NCBI RefSeq assembly: GCF_042676385.1
Contig: NZ_JBHTHA010000035.1
Span: 1-64,000 of the forward strand
Length of the DNA stretch: 64,000 bases
Reading direction: 5' to 3'
DNA from: Paenibacillus_E sp042676385
GTDB lineage: Bacteria; Bacillota; Bacilli; Paenibacillales; NBRC-103111
The notes under the pieces are model-generated. The model searched no databases. It saw only the letters and a list, made by a program, of their open reading frames with translations, and was not told the origin of the DNA. The position numbers and the translations under genes are program-made. Of the stretch, positions 17,170-25,142 are shown in pieces. Numbering within the stretch: position 1 is the stretch's first letter; each line of letters begins with the position of its first letter.

Positions 17170-17910
17170 CTACAACTTTTGGCCGATTGCTATGATGGAA
17201 ACGCCGAACGGCATTTTTCCGTGCTTCAGGATATGTCTTTCACTGGACATTACGCTCATTAGCAGCTGATTTAGAAATCGGGAAGGCAGGGACAAATCAT
17301 CCGTTTTTCGAGTAGATCTTAATTTGTTTTGCAAAATCCGAACGAGAGCAATCACTGGAAACAGCCAAGTATTAAAATAGCTCGCGTATTTCGGATGAAG
17401 ATTGCAATGACTCATTTTCCTGATCAACTCGTTCAATCGGTATCTTCTTTTATGATGATGGGATTCATCGTGACTGCTCCATAAGAAAGAAAAAGCGGGG
17501 ACTGTGATGAGCAGATTCCCTCCCGGTTTTAGCTTTGCAGTGAGCGCGGCGAGTGCCCCCATATCATCTTCAATATGCTCAAGCACATCCAGAAGGACGA
17601 TGAGATCGAATGATTCGTCGGCAAATGGAATCTGATCCGGCAAACTGCCAATATAAACGGCTTTCCCGCTTTTGGATCTTGCAATTTCAGCTGCATCCGG
17701 CTCCATTTCGAGCCCGGTAACGTTAGGTCCCAGACTGGATAGAAAGTCAAGGTTGCCTCCGGTTCCGCAGCCTGCATCGAGGATTTGAAAGTCGGGCCCG
17801 ATTGATTTCACTTGCGATCTTAAAACGGTCTCAATGATGCTGCGCCGGCTGACAAACCACCAGTGTTCATGCTCCAGACGATCCATTTTCAAGTAGATGG
17901 TTTGTTCCAC
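17170..17910 (-). CDS. SAM-dependent methyltransferase
   Basis: This 246-residue class I methyltransferase has motif I ILDAGCGTGGN (about residues 43-53), the acidic residue after beta-2 (GLEMEPD), FDLIVLLDVLEHIEDD and KLKPGGNLLITVPA. The C-terminal part has a short hydrophobic segment (YFNTWLFPVIALVRIL). Similar enzymes occur in polysaccharide and glycolipid operons beside DPM1-like GT2 enzymes. The start shares one base with the stop of the GT2 gene, indicating coupling. The methyl acceptor is unknown. Confidence 0.85.
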   Translation of the reverse strand: MEQTIYLKMDRLEHEHWWFVSRRSIIETVLRSQVKSIGPDFQILDAGCGTGGNLDFLSSLGPNVTGLEMEPDAAEIARSKSGKAVYIGSLPDQIPFADESFDLIVLLDVLEHIEDDMGALAALTAKLKPGGNLLITVPAFSFLWSSHDESHHHKRRYRLNELIRKMSHCNLHPKYASYFNTWLFPVIALVRILQNKLRSTRKTDDLSLPSRFLNQLLMSVMSSERHILKHGKMPFGVSIIAIGQKL

Positions 17911-18893
17911 TATTTGACTCCTTCCAGCCGAGGCATATCTTTGCTCTCTTCAAGGCCGGTCATATCCCTGACGAAATATAATGGACGACGCTTCGATTCG
18001 TTGTAAATACGCCCGATATACTCCCCGATAATGCCCAAAGTCGTAAGCTGGACGCCGCCGAGAAACAGAACCGCAACCATTAGCGATGGATAACCGGGTA
18101 CCGGATTGCCGTTCAATAAAGTCGTAATAAACAAATAACAGGCAAACGCCATGGCGAAAAAGGAGATGGCAAAGCCCAAATAAGTTGCCGCTTGCAGCGG
18201 CATGAAACTGAAAGAAGTGATTCCTTCCAGGGCAAAATTCCACAGCTTCCAGTAGTTGAACTTGGTTTTACCGGCAAATCGGGGCTCTCTCCGGTAGGAA
18301 ATGCTTGTCTGACGGAATCCGACCCAACTGAATAGCCCCTTCATGAACCGGTGCTGCTCGCGAAGTTCTTTTAATGCATTCACTACTTTGCGGGACATTA
18401 ATCGGAAATCGCCCGTATCCTGCGGAATGGGGATAGGGGTCAGCCTTTTGATAAATCTATAAAATAAATGCGCCGTGATCTTCTTCAGCGAACTTTCCCC
18501 ATCCCGCTGAGTACGTGTGGCATAGACCACGTCATAGCCTTCTTCCCATTTGGCGAGCAGTTCCGGGATGACTTCCGGCGGATCCTGCAAATCTGCGTCA
18601 ATCGGAATAACGGCTTCGCCGCGGCAATTGTCTAGGCCGGCCGTCAATGCGATTTCTTTCCCGAAATTCCGGGAAAGATCAATAATTTTAATGCGATGAT
18701 CCTTCTCGCAAATACCGTGGAGCTGCTCCAAAGTATCATCCTTGCTTCCATCATTAATGAACACCACTTCATAACCGTAACCGGTTTGATTCATAACGCG
18801 TGTGACTCTAAAATAAAATTCCATGATGTTGGAGCTTTCGTTAAAAACAGGAACAATGATGGAAACCATAGGTTCTTTCACCGTTTTTCGCAT
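17910..18893 (-). CDS. DPM1/GtrB-type family 2 glycosyltransferase
   Basis: The preferred start is the ATG at 18893. In-frame ATGs at 18914 and 18917 lack a clear ribosome-binding site, and more upstream sequence is the riboswitch terminator. The 327-residue protein has a GT2 domain (SIIVPVFNESSN, INDGSKDDT, IPIDADLQDPPEVI, QDTGDFRLMSR) and two C-terminal membrane helices (about 245-305). This is the layout of polyprenyl-phosphate sugar transferases such as GtrB/ArnC. It should supply a lipid-linked sugar to the GT-C-like proteins downstream. It is the first gene after the third GEMM riboswitch. Confidence 0.9.
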   Translation of the reverse strand: MRKTVKEPMVSIIVPVFNESSNIMEFYFRVTRVMNQTGYGYEVVFINDGSKDDTLEQLHGICEKDHRIKIIDLSRNFGKEIALTAGLDNCRGEAVIPIDADLQDPPEVIPELLAKWEEGYDVVYATRTQRDGESSLKKITAHLFYRFIKRLTPIPIPQDTGDFRLMSRKVVNALKELREQHRFMKGLFSWVGFRQTSISYRREPRFAGKTKFNYWKLWNFALEGITSFSFMPLQAATYLGFAISFFAMAFACYLFITTLLNGNPVPGYPSLMVAVLFLGGVQLTTLGIIGEYIGRIYNESKRRPLYFVRDMTGLEESKDMPRLEGVK

Positions 18894-18928
18894 ACTAGCA
18901 ACCCCGCTATTCATCATGTAATGGTAAA

Positions 18929-18960
18929 TAAAAAAAGCCCCTTTTACCGAAAAAAGGGGC
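18929..18960 (-). terminator. riboswitch terminator (glycan operon)
   Basis: On the minus strand GCCCCTTTT-TTCGGT-AAAAGGGGC followed by TTTTTTT is a strong terminator. It lies immediately 3' of the GEMM aptamer and about 36 nt before the GT2 start. Confidence 0.93.
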
Positions 18961-18971
18961 AAGAACTCCCG

Positions 18972-19063
18972 CACCTTGGTAACTGGCTGGCATAGCGCCT
19001 TATTGGCACCTTAGCCCCTGTAGCTTTGCGTCACCGGCTTTGACCGGGTTTGCCTTTTTCAAC
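18972..19063 (-). promoter_or_regulatory. c-di-GMP-I (GEMM) riboswitch, glycan operon
   Basis: The minus strand reads AAGGCAAACCCGG, a P2 hairpin, TGACGCAAAGCTA, GGGGCTAAGG, P3 (GTGCC..GGCGC) and ATGCCAGCCAGTTACC. It closely resembles the riboswitch at 3213 in its P3 end, although its P2 loop (TCAAAG) lacks a clear GNRA tetraloop. It precedes the GT2, methyltransferase and two GT-C-like genes. A TATAAT (-10-like, 19086-19091) lies just upstream with no good -35. The rest of 19064-19315 holds no gene. Confidence 0.92.
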
Positions 19064-19315
19064 TTTTGCGAAGATTATCGTTCGAATTATAATATAGTCC
19101 CATCATAATGCATGTCCGATTTCTGCAATATCCGACAGAAAGATTATTTTGGAAGATATCGATCATAGCATAAAGAACTAATTGGTCGGATATGAATAGA
19201 TCGCGAGGAGCAGCTGAACTAGGACTTATTTCTATAAAGTACCAATGCTTCAAAAAGCAGAGAAAGCCATAATAAGGGCATCATGTGGTTTGCATGCCAA
19301 TGAGGGGGACTTGTT

Positions 19316-20194
19316 ATGAGCAATTCTATGGTACAAGTAAGGACTGCGGCGTTTATTGGCATGATCTGCGTAATGATATCCGGCTGCAGTGCGAAAGTTT
19401 ATCCCAACCATGCATCAGAGAAAACTCCGGAACCTGCGCCCTATGTGCAAGCCAATAAGCACTCAACTTCCGATGATTCCATCGTGGAAACGCAGCATTT
19501 CTACACGGGACCTCGAAAATTGAAGGTTGAGGCTTCCACCCGTGATGCCCGATCCGAAAATAAAACTGCCTACCTGACCTTCGACGACGGTCCATCTCAG
19601 AGCACGGCGAAGATTTTGAGCATTTTAAAAAGCTTCGGCATTCCCGCCACCTTTTTCGTGGTAGGGACGGACACCATTGAAGGAAGAGCACTGTACAAAC
19701 GAATCGCAGCTGAAGGCCATGCGCTTGGCAATCATACATACTCACACAATTACAACACCATATATAAATCGCCGGAAGCGTTTCGCAGAGACGTCCGTAA
19801 GCTGGATCAGCTTTTGGAAGAAACCGTGGGCTATCGCCCGGATATCCTTCGCTTTCCAGGAGGTTCTAACAACCATCTCAGCTGGAAGCCCGGCGGCAGA
19901 GGTATTATGAGCAAGGTGGCTAGGGCGATGAAGGAGGACGGCTACCAATATTTTGACTGGAATGTAAGCTCCACGGATGCAGCTGCCCCGGTTCAAGACA
20001 GGAACATGATCATTGATTCCGTACTCGGCGCTAGCCGGGGAAAACAAAAAATCATTGTCCTTATGCACGACAATAGTTTTAAAACAACGACCGTTGAGGC
20101 GCTTCCCATCGTGATCAAAAGGCTGCAAGCAGCCGGGTTCCGGTTCGATAAGCTGACGAAATCCTCGTTCACTTTTCAATTTTTGACGCCATGA
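19316..20194 (+). CDS. polysaccharide deacetylase lipoprotein (NodB domain)
   Basis: The 292-residue protein has a signal peptide with a lipobox-like ISGC at about residues 21-24, a Ser/Thr/Pro-rich linker (about 25-80) and a NodB deacetylase domain. That domain shows motif 1 TFDDGPS, motif 2 HTYSHN (GNHTYSHNY), motif 3 RFPGGSNN, and a C-terminal VLMHDN motif. These give the metal and catalytic residues of carbohydrate esterase family 4. It should deacetylate peptidoglycan or another cell-surface amino sugar outside the membrane. GAGGGGG precedes the ATG. Confidence 0.9.
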   Translation: MSNSMVQVRTAAFIGMICVMISGCSAKVYPNHASEKTPEPAPYVQANKHSTSDDSIVETQHFYTGPRKLKVEASTRDARSENKTAYLTFDDGPSQSTAKILSILKSFGIPATFFVVGTDTIEGRALYKRIAAEGHALGNHTYSHNYNTIYKSPEAFRRDVRKLDQLLEETVGYRPDILRFPGGSNNHLSWKPGGRGIMSKVARAMKEDGYQYFDWNVSSTDAAAPVQDRNMIIDSVLGASRGKQKIIVLMHDNSFKTTTVEALPIVIKRLQAAGFRFDKLTKSSFTFQFLTP

Positions 20195-20263
20195 AGGTTG
20201 TTCGCTTGCCTCTCATCGTTTACCATAAACGTAAGGTCCAAAAGGAGAGGCAGGAGTTGCTGT

Positions 20264-21142
20264 ATGCCGGATGTGTTACGATTAGGACCGCTGCAACTGC
20301 AGGGTCAATTGCTTACGTTGCTTCTCGCTTGTATTGTTGGCTATTGGCTGACCAGGAGGCTAGTGCGGAAGCTGAAGAGCGATAGAGGAGTTGCTTATCC
20401 CATCGATGATGTTGTCTTTAATGGCGGCGTTATTATACTGCTCTTCTGGAAGTTTGGCGTCATACTGACTCAGCCATCCTTGCTTTGGAAGCAGCCGGGG
20501 AAGCTGTTGTTGGTGTCCGGTTCCAGCGCCGAGCTGCTAACAGGGTTGTTAGTTGCTCTCATCTATGCTCTTTTTCAGCTGCGCAAGCATCAAATTCCGA
20601 TCTTCCTGCTGTTGGATGTTCTCGCCTGCGGCCTCACAGGGGCTGTGTTGCTATATGCTTCGCTAGTACAGGAATATGGAAGTCCGACCTCGCTGCCGTG
20701 GGGGATCGGTGCCCAAGGGACTACGGGCAGGTTCCATCCTTATTACCAATATTTTGCGTTACTGCTCGTTCCCTTATGGATTTGGCAGCTTAAACGTTCA
20801 AGCGTGCACGCCCCTGGATCAGGCAAGCTCCTCAAATACACATCGCTTTATGTGGGCGGCGCCGGCATGTTGGCCAGTTTCTTCGCCCAATCCGTCCCAA
20901 CCCCGATCTATCTAAGCTGGGCACAGCTTTTGTTCCTGACTATGCTCATCATCGGAATGCTTCTCCCGCGGTTGGCACATAATACAAACAGAAGGGAGCT
21001 GAGCTACATGAGCCAAAATGATTCAAAAGAACAAATCAAACAAGATCAGCAAAACAAAGAGCGCCAAAAAAGCTCGCCTGCCTCTGGCAAAGAAGGCTTT
21101 GTCGATAAAAAACTGGACGGTCCGAACCGGCCTTCCACATAA
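20264..21142 (+). CDS. Lgt-like (prolipoprotein diacylglyceryl transferase-like) membrane protein with polar tail
   Basis: ATG 20264 follows CAGGAG. The 292-residue protein has about seven membrane segments to residue 245. A block SPTSLPWGIGAQG and then RFHPYYQYFALL recall the SxPT-LPWG and R-HP-QLYE regions of Lgt, but the family's other motifs are not clear. It may be a degenerate or specialised paralogue. The last 50 residues are highly polar (QNDSKEQIKQDQQNKERQK) and begin at an internal ATG (21008) with its own AGGGAG site. They may be a separate 44-residue protein translated in the same frame. Confidence 0.6.
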   Translation: MPDVLRLGPLQLQGQLLTLLLACIVGYWLTRRLVRKLKSDRGVAYPIDDVVFNGGVIILLFWKFGVILTQPSLLWKQPGKLLLVSGSSAELLTGLLVALIYALFQLRKHQIPIFLLLDVLACGLTGAVLLYASLVQEYGSPTSLPWGIGAQGTTGRFHPYYQYFALLLVPLWIWQLKRSSVHAPGSGKLLKYTSLYVGGAGMLASFFAQSVPTPIYLSWAQLLFLTMLIIGMLLPRLAHNTNRRELSYMSQNDSKEQIKQDQQNKERQKSSPASGKEGFVDKKLDGPNRPST

Positions 21143-21213
21143 GCTAATCTAATACCCCACAAAGTGACCCCAAGCTCCGGAGCAGGGGGCCCAATTGAAC
21201 ATGGAGGTACACC

Positions 21214-21627
21214 ATGAGCGACCAAAATCAAAGCAATCAGACCAAGTCTGCTCAGCAAGGCGATCTGGATCCGTTCGAGATTAACTTTCTTCCTCAATTT
21301 AAGGAAGGGCGCGGTCCGCATCAGCCCTTTGTGAATGAGCATGGCGTCGTCATCGGCGATCATAATTATGAGTCTGAGAACTCACCGCTCGAACAGTGGA
21401 CGGCGGACACAGACCCTGATGTCATGGCCGGGGATGAGTGGGTTCATCCTTACAAGGACATTGGATTTCAAACCGCGGAGAACCGGGATCTTTTTGAGAA
21501 GGGCGTCCCCCCGCAAAGCGGAATCTTCATGCATCCGGATAAAGACGTTGCGTATGAGTACGATCTGGGACAATCGGATCCGGGCCAAGCAGCCATCGAT
21601 AAGCCAAAAGATGAGGCGGAAGCATAG
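21214..21627 (+). CDS. conserved acidic protein of unknown function (DUF3905-like)
   Basis: This 137-residue soluble protein is acidic and low in hydrophobic residues. It has a polar N-terminus rich in Gln/Asn/Ser and a conserved-looking core (DPFEINFLPQF, NSPLEQWTADTDPDVMAGDEWVHPYKDIGF). I associate this pattern with a small Firmicute family of unknown function, DUF3905 from memory, so that name is tentative. No signal peptide or catalytic motif is visible. A TGGAGG site precedes the ATG, and the gene follows the Lgt-like gene after 71 nt. Confidence 0.65.
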   Translation: MSDQNQSNQTKSAQQGDLDPFEINFLPQFKEGRGPHQPFVNEHGVVIGDHNYESENSPLEQWTADTDPDVMAGDEWVHPYKDIGFQTAENRDLFEKGVPPQSGIFMHPDKDVAYEYDLGQSDPGQAAIDKPKDEAEA

Positions 21628-21752
21628 CTTTCGTCTTCTTCCTTTTTGTGGACTTTGGTTACTTTGCGCTTTGCTTTCCTAGCTGACGGATGTATAATAA
21701 TGATAAAGATTATTATTTTCTATTAACTATAAAATCCTAAGGGGTGGAACAT

Positions 21753-22190
21753 ATGGCAATGTCCTTTGATTCTTACATGAAAGATATGGTTAAACCGATG
21801 AGAGAGGATTTGACTCGTCTCGGTATCACGGAGCTTCTGACGCCGGAGCAAGTGGAGCAAGCGATTGAAAGCTCCAAAGATGGCACGATGCTGCTTGTGA
21901 TCAACTCCGTTTGCGGTTGCGCAGCAGGCCAATGCCGTCCGGGCGTAGCCAAAGCGCTGCAAAATGACGTACTGCCTACGTACACTTACACCGTGTTCGC
22001 GGGTCAAGAGAAGGATGCAACGGCTAAAGCGCGCGAATATTTGGCGCCATACCCGCCATCATCCCCGTCCATTGCATTGTTCAAAAACGGTGAGCTGGCG
22101 CACTTCATCCAACGTCACCAAATTGAAGACCGCTCTGCTGATATGATCGCCGGCGATTTGATCGGCGCTTTTAACGAATATTGCAAATAA
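21753..22190 (+). CDS. BrxA/BrxB family bacilliredoxin
   Basis: ATG 21753 follows AAGGGGTGG; an in-frame GTG at 21744 lies in that site. The 145-residue thioredoxin-fold protein carries the CGC motif of bacilliredoxins (NSVCGCAAGQCRPGVA) and a conserved HFIQRHQIE segment. These proteins remove bacillithiol from S-bacillithiolated proteins in the cytoplasm. I cannot tell the YphP from the YqiW type by eye. It is followed by its own terminator and is probably monocistronic. Confidence 0.93.
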   Translation: MAMSFDSYMKDMVKPMREDLTRLGITELLTPEQVEQAIESSKDGTMLLVINSVCGCAAGQCRPGVAKALQNDVLPTYTYTVFAGQEKDATAKAREYLAPYPPSSPSIALFKNGELAHFIQRHQIEDRSADMIAGDLIGAFNEYCK

Positions 22191-22204
22191 GAGAATGTGA
22201 TCGA

Positions 22205-22234
22205 TCCCCGTTGCTTGCAGCGGGGTTATTTTTT
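22205..22234 (+). terminator. terminator of the bacilliredoxin gene
   Basis: CCCCGTTGC-TT-GCAGCGGGG followed by TTATTTTTTT. Confidence 0.88.
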
Positions 22235-22328
22235 TGAGTGCAAGCCTTTGAATTTTCAACGGCTAAAGTCTATACTAATCCTTAAAGAATGAGATAGTTC
22301 GATTACGAGAGAAAAGGTGGAGAGATGC

Positions 22329-23138
22329 ATGAGCCTGCAACAGGAAATTATCGCTAAGCTCGGCGTGAAGCCGGAAATTGATGTGGACGCGGAGATTCGC
22401 AAGCGTGTGGATTTTCTTAAGGATTATGTGCGAAAAGCAGGCGCCAAAGGCCTGTTGATCGCGATTAGCGGAGGCATCGATAGCGCCGTAACGACGGGGC
22501 TTTGCAAGAAGGCAACGGATGAGCTTACGGCAGAAACCGGAACCGAATACAAGACAGTCGGCGTATTCCAGCCTTACGGCGAGCAAGTCGATATCGAAGA
22601 CAGCTACGCCACGGCCAAAGCCTTCGATTTGAAATATCAAATCGAGAACAACATCCAGGAAGCCGTCGATGAAATTGCGATCGAAGTCGAATACGGACTT
22701 AAACATATCGGCGTTCACCAGCATGTCAGCCGCGGCGGCAAAGGCAACATCAAAGCGCGTACGCGTATGGTGATGCAGTATGCGCTAGCTTTTGAACTTG
22801 GGCTGATCGTCGTGGGCACTGACCACGCTTCCGAAGCGATCACCGGCTTCTTCACCAAATATGGCGACGGTGCCGTGGACATCACACCGCTGAGCACGTT
22901 GAACAAGCGCCAAGTGCGCTCGCTTGCTGCGAAGTTAGGCGTTCCGCAGAGCGTTCTCGATAAGGCGCCGACCGCCGGCCTATGGGAAGGCCAAACCGAT
23001 GAGAGCGAGCTCGGCATTACATACGGCGACAACAGCGATTATCTCGAAGGCAAGCAAATCGACCCTGCCGTTCAAGAGAAGCTGGAAAAGCAATATTTGA
23101 AAACAGAGCACAAACGCGCGCCGATTCCGGGCATTTAA
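22329..23138 (+). CDS. nadE: NH3-dependent NAD synthetase
   Basis: ATG 22329 follows AAAGGTGG by 9 nt. The 269-residue protein has the ATP-pyrophosphatase P-loop (LLIAISGGIDSAVT), the KGNIKARTRMVMQYALA segment, a GTDHASEAITGFFTKYGDG motif and a TAGLWEGQTDE region. Its length matches Bacillus-type NadE, which uses ammonia and lacks the glutaminase domain. It converts deamido-NAD to NAD in the last step of NAD synthesis. A strong terminator follows. Confidence 0.96.
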   Translation: MSLQQEIIAKLGVKPEIDVDAEIRKRVDFLKDYVRKAGAKGLLIAISGGIDSAVTTGLCKKATDELTAETGTEYKTVGVFQPYGEQVDIEDSYATAKAFDLKYQIENNIQEAVDEIAIEVEYGLKHIGVHQHVSRGGKGNIKARTRMVMQYALAFELGLIVVGTDHASEAITGFFTKYGDGAVDITPLSTLNKRQVRSLAAKLGVPQSVLDKAPTAGLWEGQTDESELGITYGDNSDYLEGKQIDPAVQEKLEKQYLKTEHKRAPIPGI

Positions 23139-23150
23139 CCACATAAATTA

Positions 23151-23200
23151 TAAAAAGGCTGAAAGCTTCTCCTCGGAAGAGGGGGCTTCAGCCTTTTTTT
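23151..23200 (+). terminator. terminator of nadE
   Basis: AAAAAGGCTGAAAGC and GGCTTCAGCCTTTTTTT pair around a smaller CTTCTCC/GGAAGAGG hairpin and end in a T-run. Confidence 0.88.
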
Positions 23201-23240
23201 GTATGCAAGGATATAGACACAAGCCAGTTGCAGATGTACC

Positions 23241-23420
23241 CTGCTTGAGCGGAACTACAGGACGCTATTTCTCCAAAAGATCCCTTGGAGCACGAGATGC
23301 GGAACTACAATCATCTATTTCGCAAATTGGAGCCAGAGGAGCACAATTTCGTGGAAATAAGGTACTGACGTTCCGCGAACTACCAACTTTAGCCCAAATT
23401 GTCGGCAATAGCGAGTTATA
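23241..23420. repeat. degenerate 50-bp tandem repeat
   Basis: GCGGAACTACA occurs at about 23249 and again exactly 50 bp later (about 23299), with similar flanks (CTATTTC, GGAGCA). A third, weaker unit (GGTACTGACGTTCCGCGAACTACC) follows. The 380-bp gap between nadE and the convergent aldo/keto reductase holds no other feature. A small open frame through it has no ribosome-binding site. Confidence 0.55.
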
Positions 23421-23517
23421 ATTCCGTTCGCGGTGGAAAGGTTTCGAAGGAAGACGCCAAGACTGGCCGGGTATGGTGTTTTAAGACCGTTCTATTGACC
23501 TGATTTTGGTCAAGCGC

Positions 23518-24495
23518 CTACGGCACCTGGTGCCCGCGCGACTTCGCATAAAGCGCATACCACTCTTCGCGGCTCATCAGCTCGGATTGGCGAACCGCAT
23601 CCTGGCAGGCGAGCACGCGCGCTGCGGACGAAGTACCGATAACCGGCTGAATGTAAGCCGGATGCTTCATCAACCAGCCGAGAACGATCGCTTCCGGCGT
23701 CGTTTCTTTCTCGCGTGCCAATTGCTGAACGAGCGCAGCCGTTTGCTGAACGGCGTCACTGGCATCGTCCAAGCTTCTTCCGCTATATATCCCTTGCGCC
23801 AGCGGACCCCATGCCTGAATTTGGATGTTCTCCATCTGGCAATGCTCCATAATGCCGTCGGTGAAATTAACGCTCGCGCCTTCTTTACGGTTGACGAGGA
23901 TGCCTTGATCCAGCCAATCCGTGCGATGGAGGCTCATCTCCAATTGATTGACGACAAGAGGCTCCGCAATGGATCGTTGCAGGAAGCGAATTTGTGAGGC
24001 TGTCATATTGGACACGCCAAAATGCCGCACTTTGCCGGCTGATCTTAGCACGTTGAACGCTTCAGCAACCTCGTCCGGTTCCATCAGCGGATCGGGACGA
24101 TGCAGCAGAAGCACATCGATGTGCTCGACGCCAAGGCGTGCCAGAATTCCATCGACGGAACTTACGATATGACTTTTGGTGAAATCGTAACGTCCCGGCA
24201 AGTCGCCGTCGGCAAAGCGGATTCCGCACTTGGATTGAAGCACGATTTGATCGCGAAGATCGGGTCTGTTTTTCAGAATTTGTCCGAAAACACTCTCGGA
24301 TTTGCCCATTTTATAAATATCGGCATGGTCGAACATCGTTATGCCAACCGCAAGAGCTGCTTCCACAGCAGCTTCTGCGGTGATGTAATCTTCCTTCGTT
24401 AAAGGCTCATGGTTCCAGTCGCCACCAATCCCCATACACCCAAATACCAATCGGCTGTTCGAAATTCCACGTTTTACAAGCGGCATTGCTTTCAT
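23518..24495 (-). CDS. aldo/keto reductase
   Basis: The 325-residue protein has the AKR barrel signatures: FDHADIY with catalytic Asp and Tyr, SKCG with the catalytic Lys, LLHRPDP with the active-site His, and a C-terminal NADPH-binding region (PVIGTSSAARV). It resembles the YdhF-type oxidoreductases. The substrate is not predictable. AGGAGG lies 9 nt before the ATG. The -10 TATAAT is on the minus strand at 24529-24534. Confidence 0.92.
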   Translation of the reverse strand: MKAMPLVKRGISNSRLVFGCMGIGGDWNHEPLTKEDYITAEAAVEAALAVGITMFDHADIYKMGKSESVFGQILKNRPDLRDQIVLQSKCGIRFADGDLPGRYDFTKSHIVSSVDGILARLGVEHIDVLLLHRPDPLMEPDEVAEAFNVLRSAGKVRHFGVSNMTASQIRFLQRSIAEPLVVNQLEMSLHRTDWLDQGILVNRKEGASVNFTDGIMEHCQMENIQIQAWGPLAQGIYSGRSLDDASDAVQQTAALVQQLAREKETTPEAIVLGWLMKHPAYIQPVIGTSSAARVLACQDAVRQSELMSREEWYALYAKSRGHQVP

Positions 24496-24571
24496 TAAGT
24501 TTGCCTCCTAGCACTGTGAGTTAAGCCTATTATACCTGCTAAAGAGGTTTGACATAAGAACTGAAAAAAGG

Positions 24572-24602
24572 TTCACTTACTTACCTCAGGGTAAGGTAGG
24601 AT
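24572..24602 (+). promoter_or_regulatory. candidate MerR-type promoter/operator
   Basis: TTCACT and TAGGAT are separated by 19 nt, and the spacer contains the palindrome CTTACC-TCAG-GGTAAG (24580-24595). A long spacer centred on a palindrome is characteristic of promoters activated by MerR-family regulators. It would drive transcription toward acpS. No MerR gene is in the window, and both boxes are weak, so this is tentative. Confidence 0.35.
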
Positions 24603-24733
24603 GGATTTGAAACGTGTGCTTCTTGTTATTGAGCGATTTATGGATAAGGTGACGGCGTTAGCTTGACCATTTACCGAGAATCGGGTACATTGTACGCAAA
24701 ACAATGCAAGTTAAAGTGAGGCTGGGCACGCGG

Positions 24734-25123
24734 ATGATTATCGGAATTGGCACGGATCTGGTGGAAATCGCGCGAATGCGCAAAATGCTGGAAGGCACGA
24801 CTGCGGCGCGTTTCTTAGAGAGGATTTTGACGCCTCAGGAGCGAGGGCTGGCTGAGCAGCGAAGAGGCCGTCTTGCCGAGTTTGCCGCGGGGCGGTTTGC
24901 GGCGAAAGAAGCGATTGTGAAAGCGGTTGGCTGCGGCATCGGCAAGCAAGTCGGCTTTCAGGATATTGAGGTGCTGCCGGATGCGCTCGGCAAACCGGTA
25001 TGCCGCATAACGGCGGAAGCGCTGGAGCGGGCAGGCCTAACCGGCAGCAGCCACCGCATCCATATCAGCATCACGCATACGGATTCGATGGCTGCCGCAT
25101 ATGCCATTGTAGAGCAGCTCTAA
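24734..25123 (+). CDS. acpS: holo-[acyl-carrier-protein] synthase
   Basis: The family N-terminus MIIGIGTDLVEIARM fixes the start at ATG 24734; a longer in-frame start at 24704 would add ten unrelated residues. The 129-residue protein has the Asp of GTDLVEI and the Glu of RFAAKEAIVKAVGCG that bind Mg and CoA, plus the C-terminal ISITHTDSMAAA. It transfers phosphopantetheine to ACP. Its 3' end overlaps a bidirectional terminator shared with the convergent cytochrome gene. Confidence 0.95.
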   Translation: MIIGIGTDLVEIARMRKMLEGTTAARFLERILTPQERGLAEQRRGRLAEFAAGRFAAKEAIVKAVGCGIGKQVGFQDIEVLPDALGKPVCRITAEALERAGLTGSSHRIHISITHTDSMAAAYAIVEQL

Positions 25124-25142
25124 TCGAGCCGCTCTATTTTTT
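25108..25142. terminator. terminator between acpS and the cytochrome gene
   Basis: AGAGCAGCTC and GAGCCGCTCT form a stem with one mismatch, followed by ATTTTTTT on the plus strand. It overlaps the acpS stop and almost touches the stop of the convergent gene. Confidence 0.7.

Noticed and set aside
18894..18974. N-terminal extension of the GT2 gene
   Set aside because: It crosses the riboswitch terminator hairpin, so coding there is unlikely.
23203..23421. 72-residue open frame after nadE
   Set aside because: It is built from 50-bp repeats and has no ribosome-binding site or recognisable protein.
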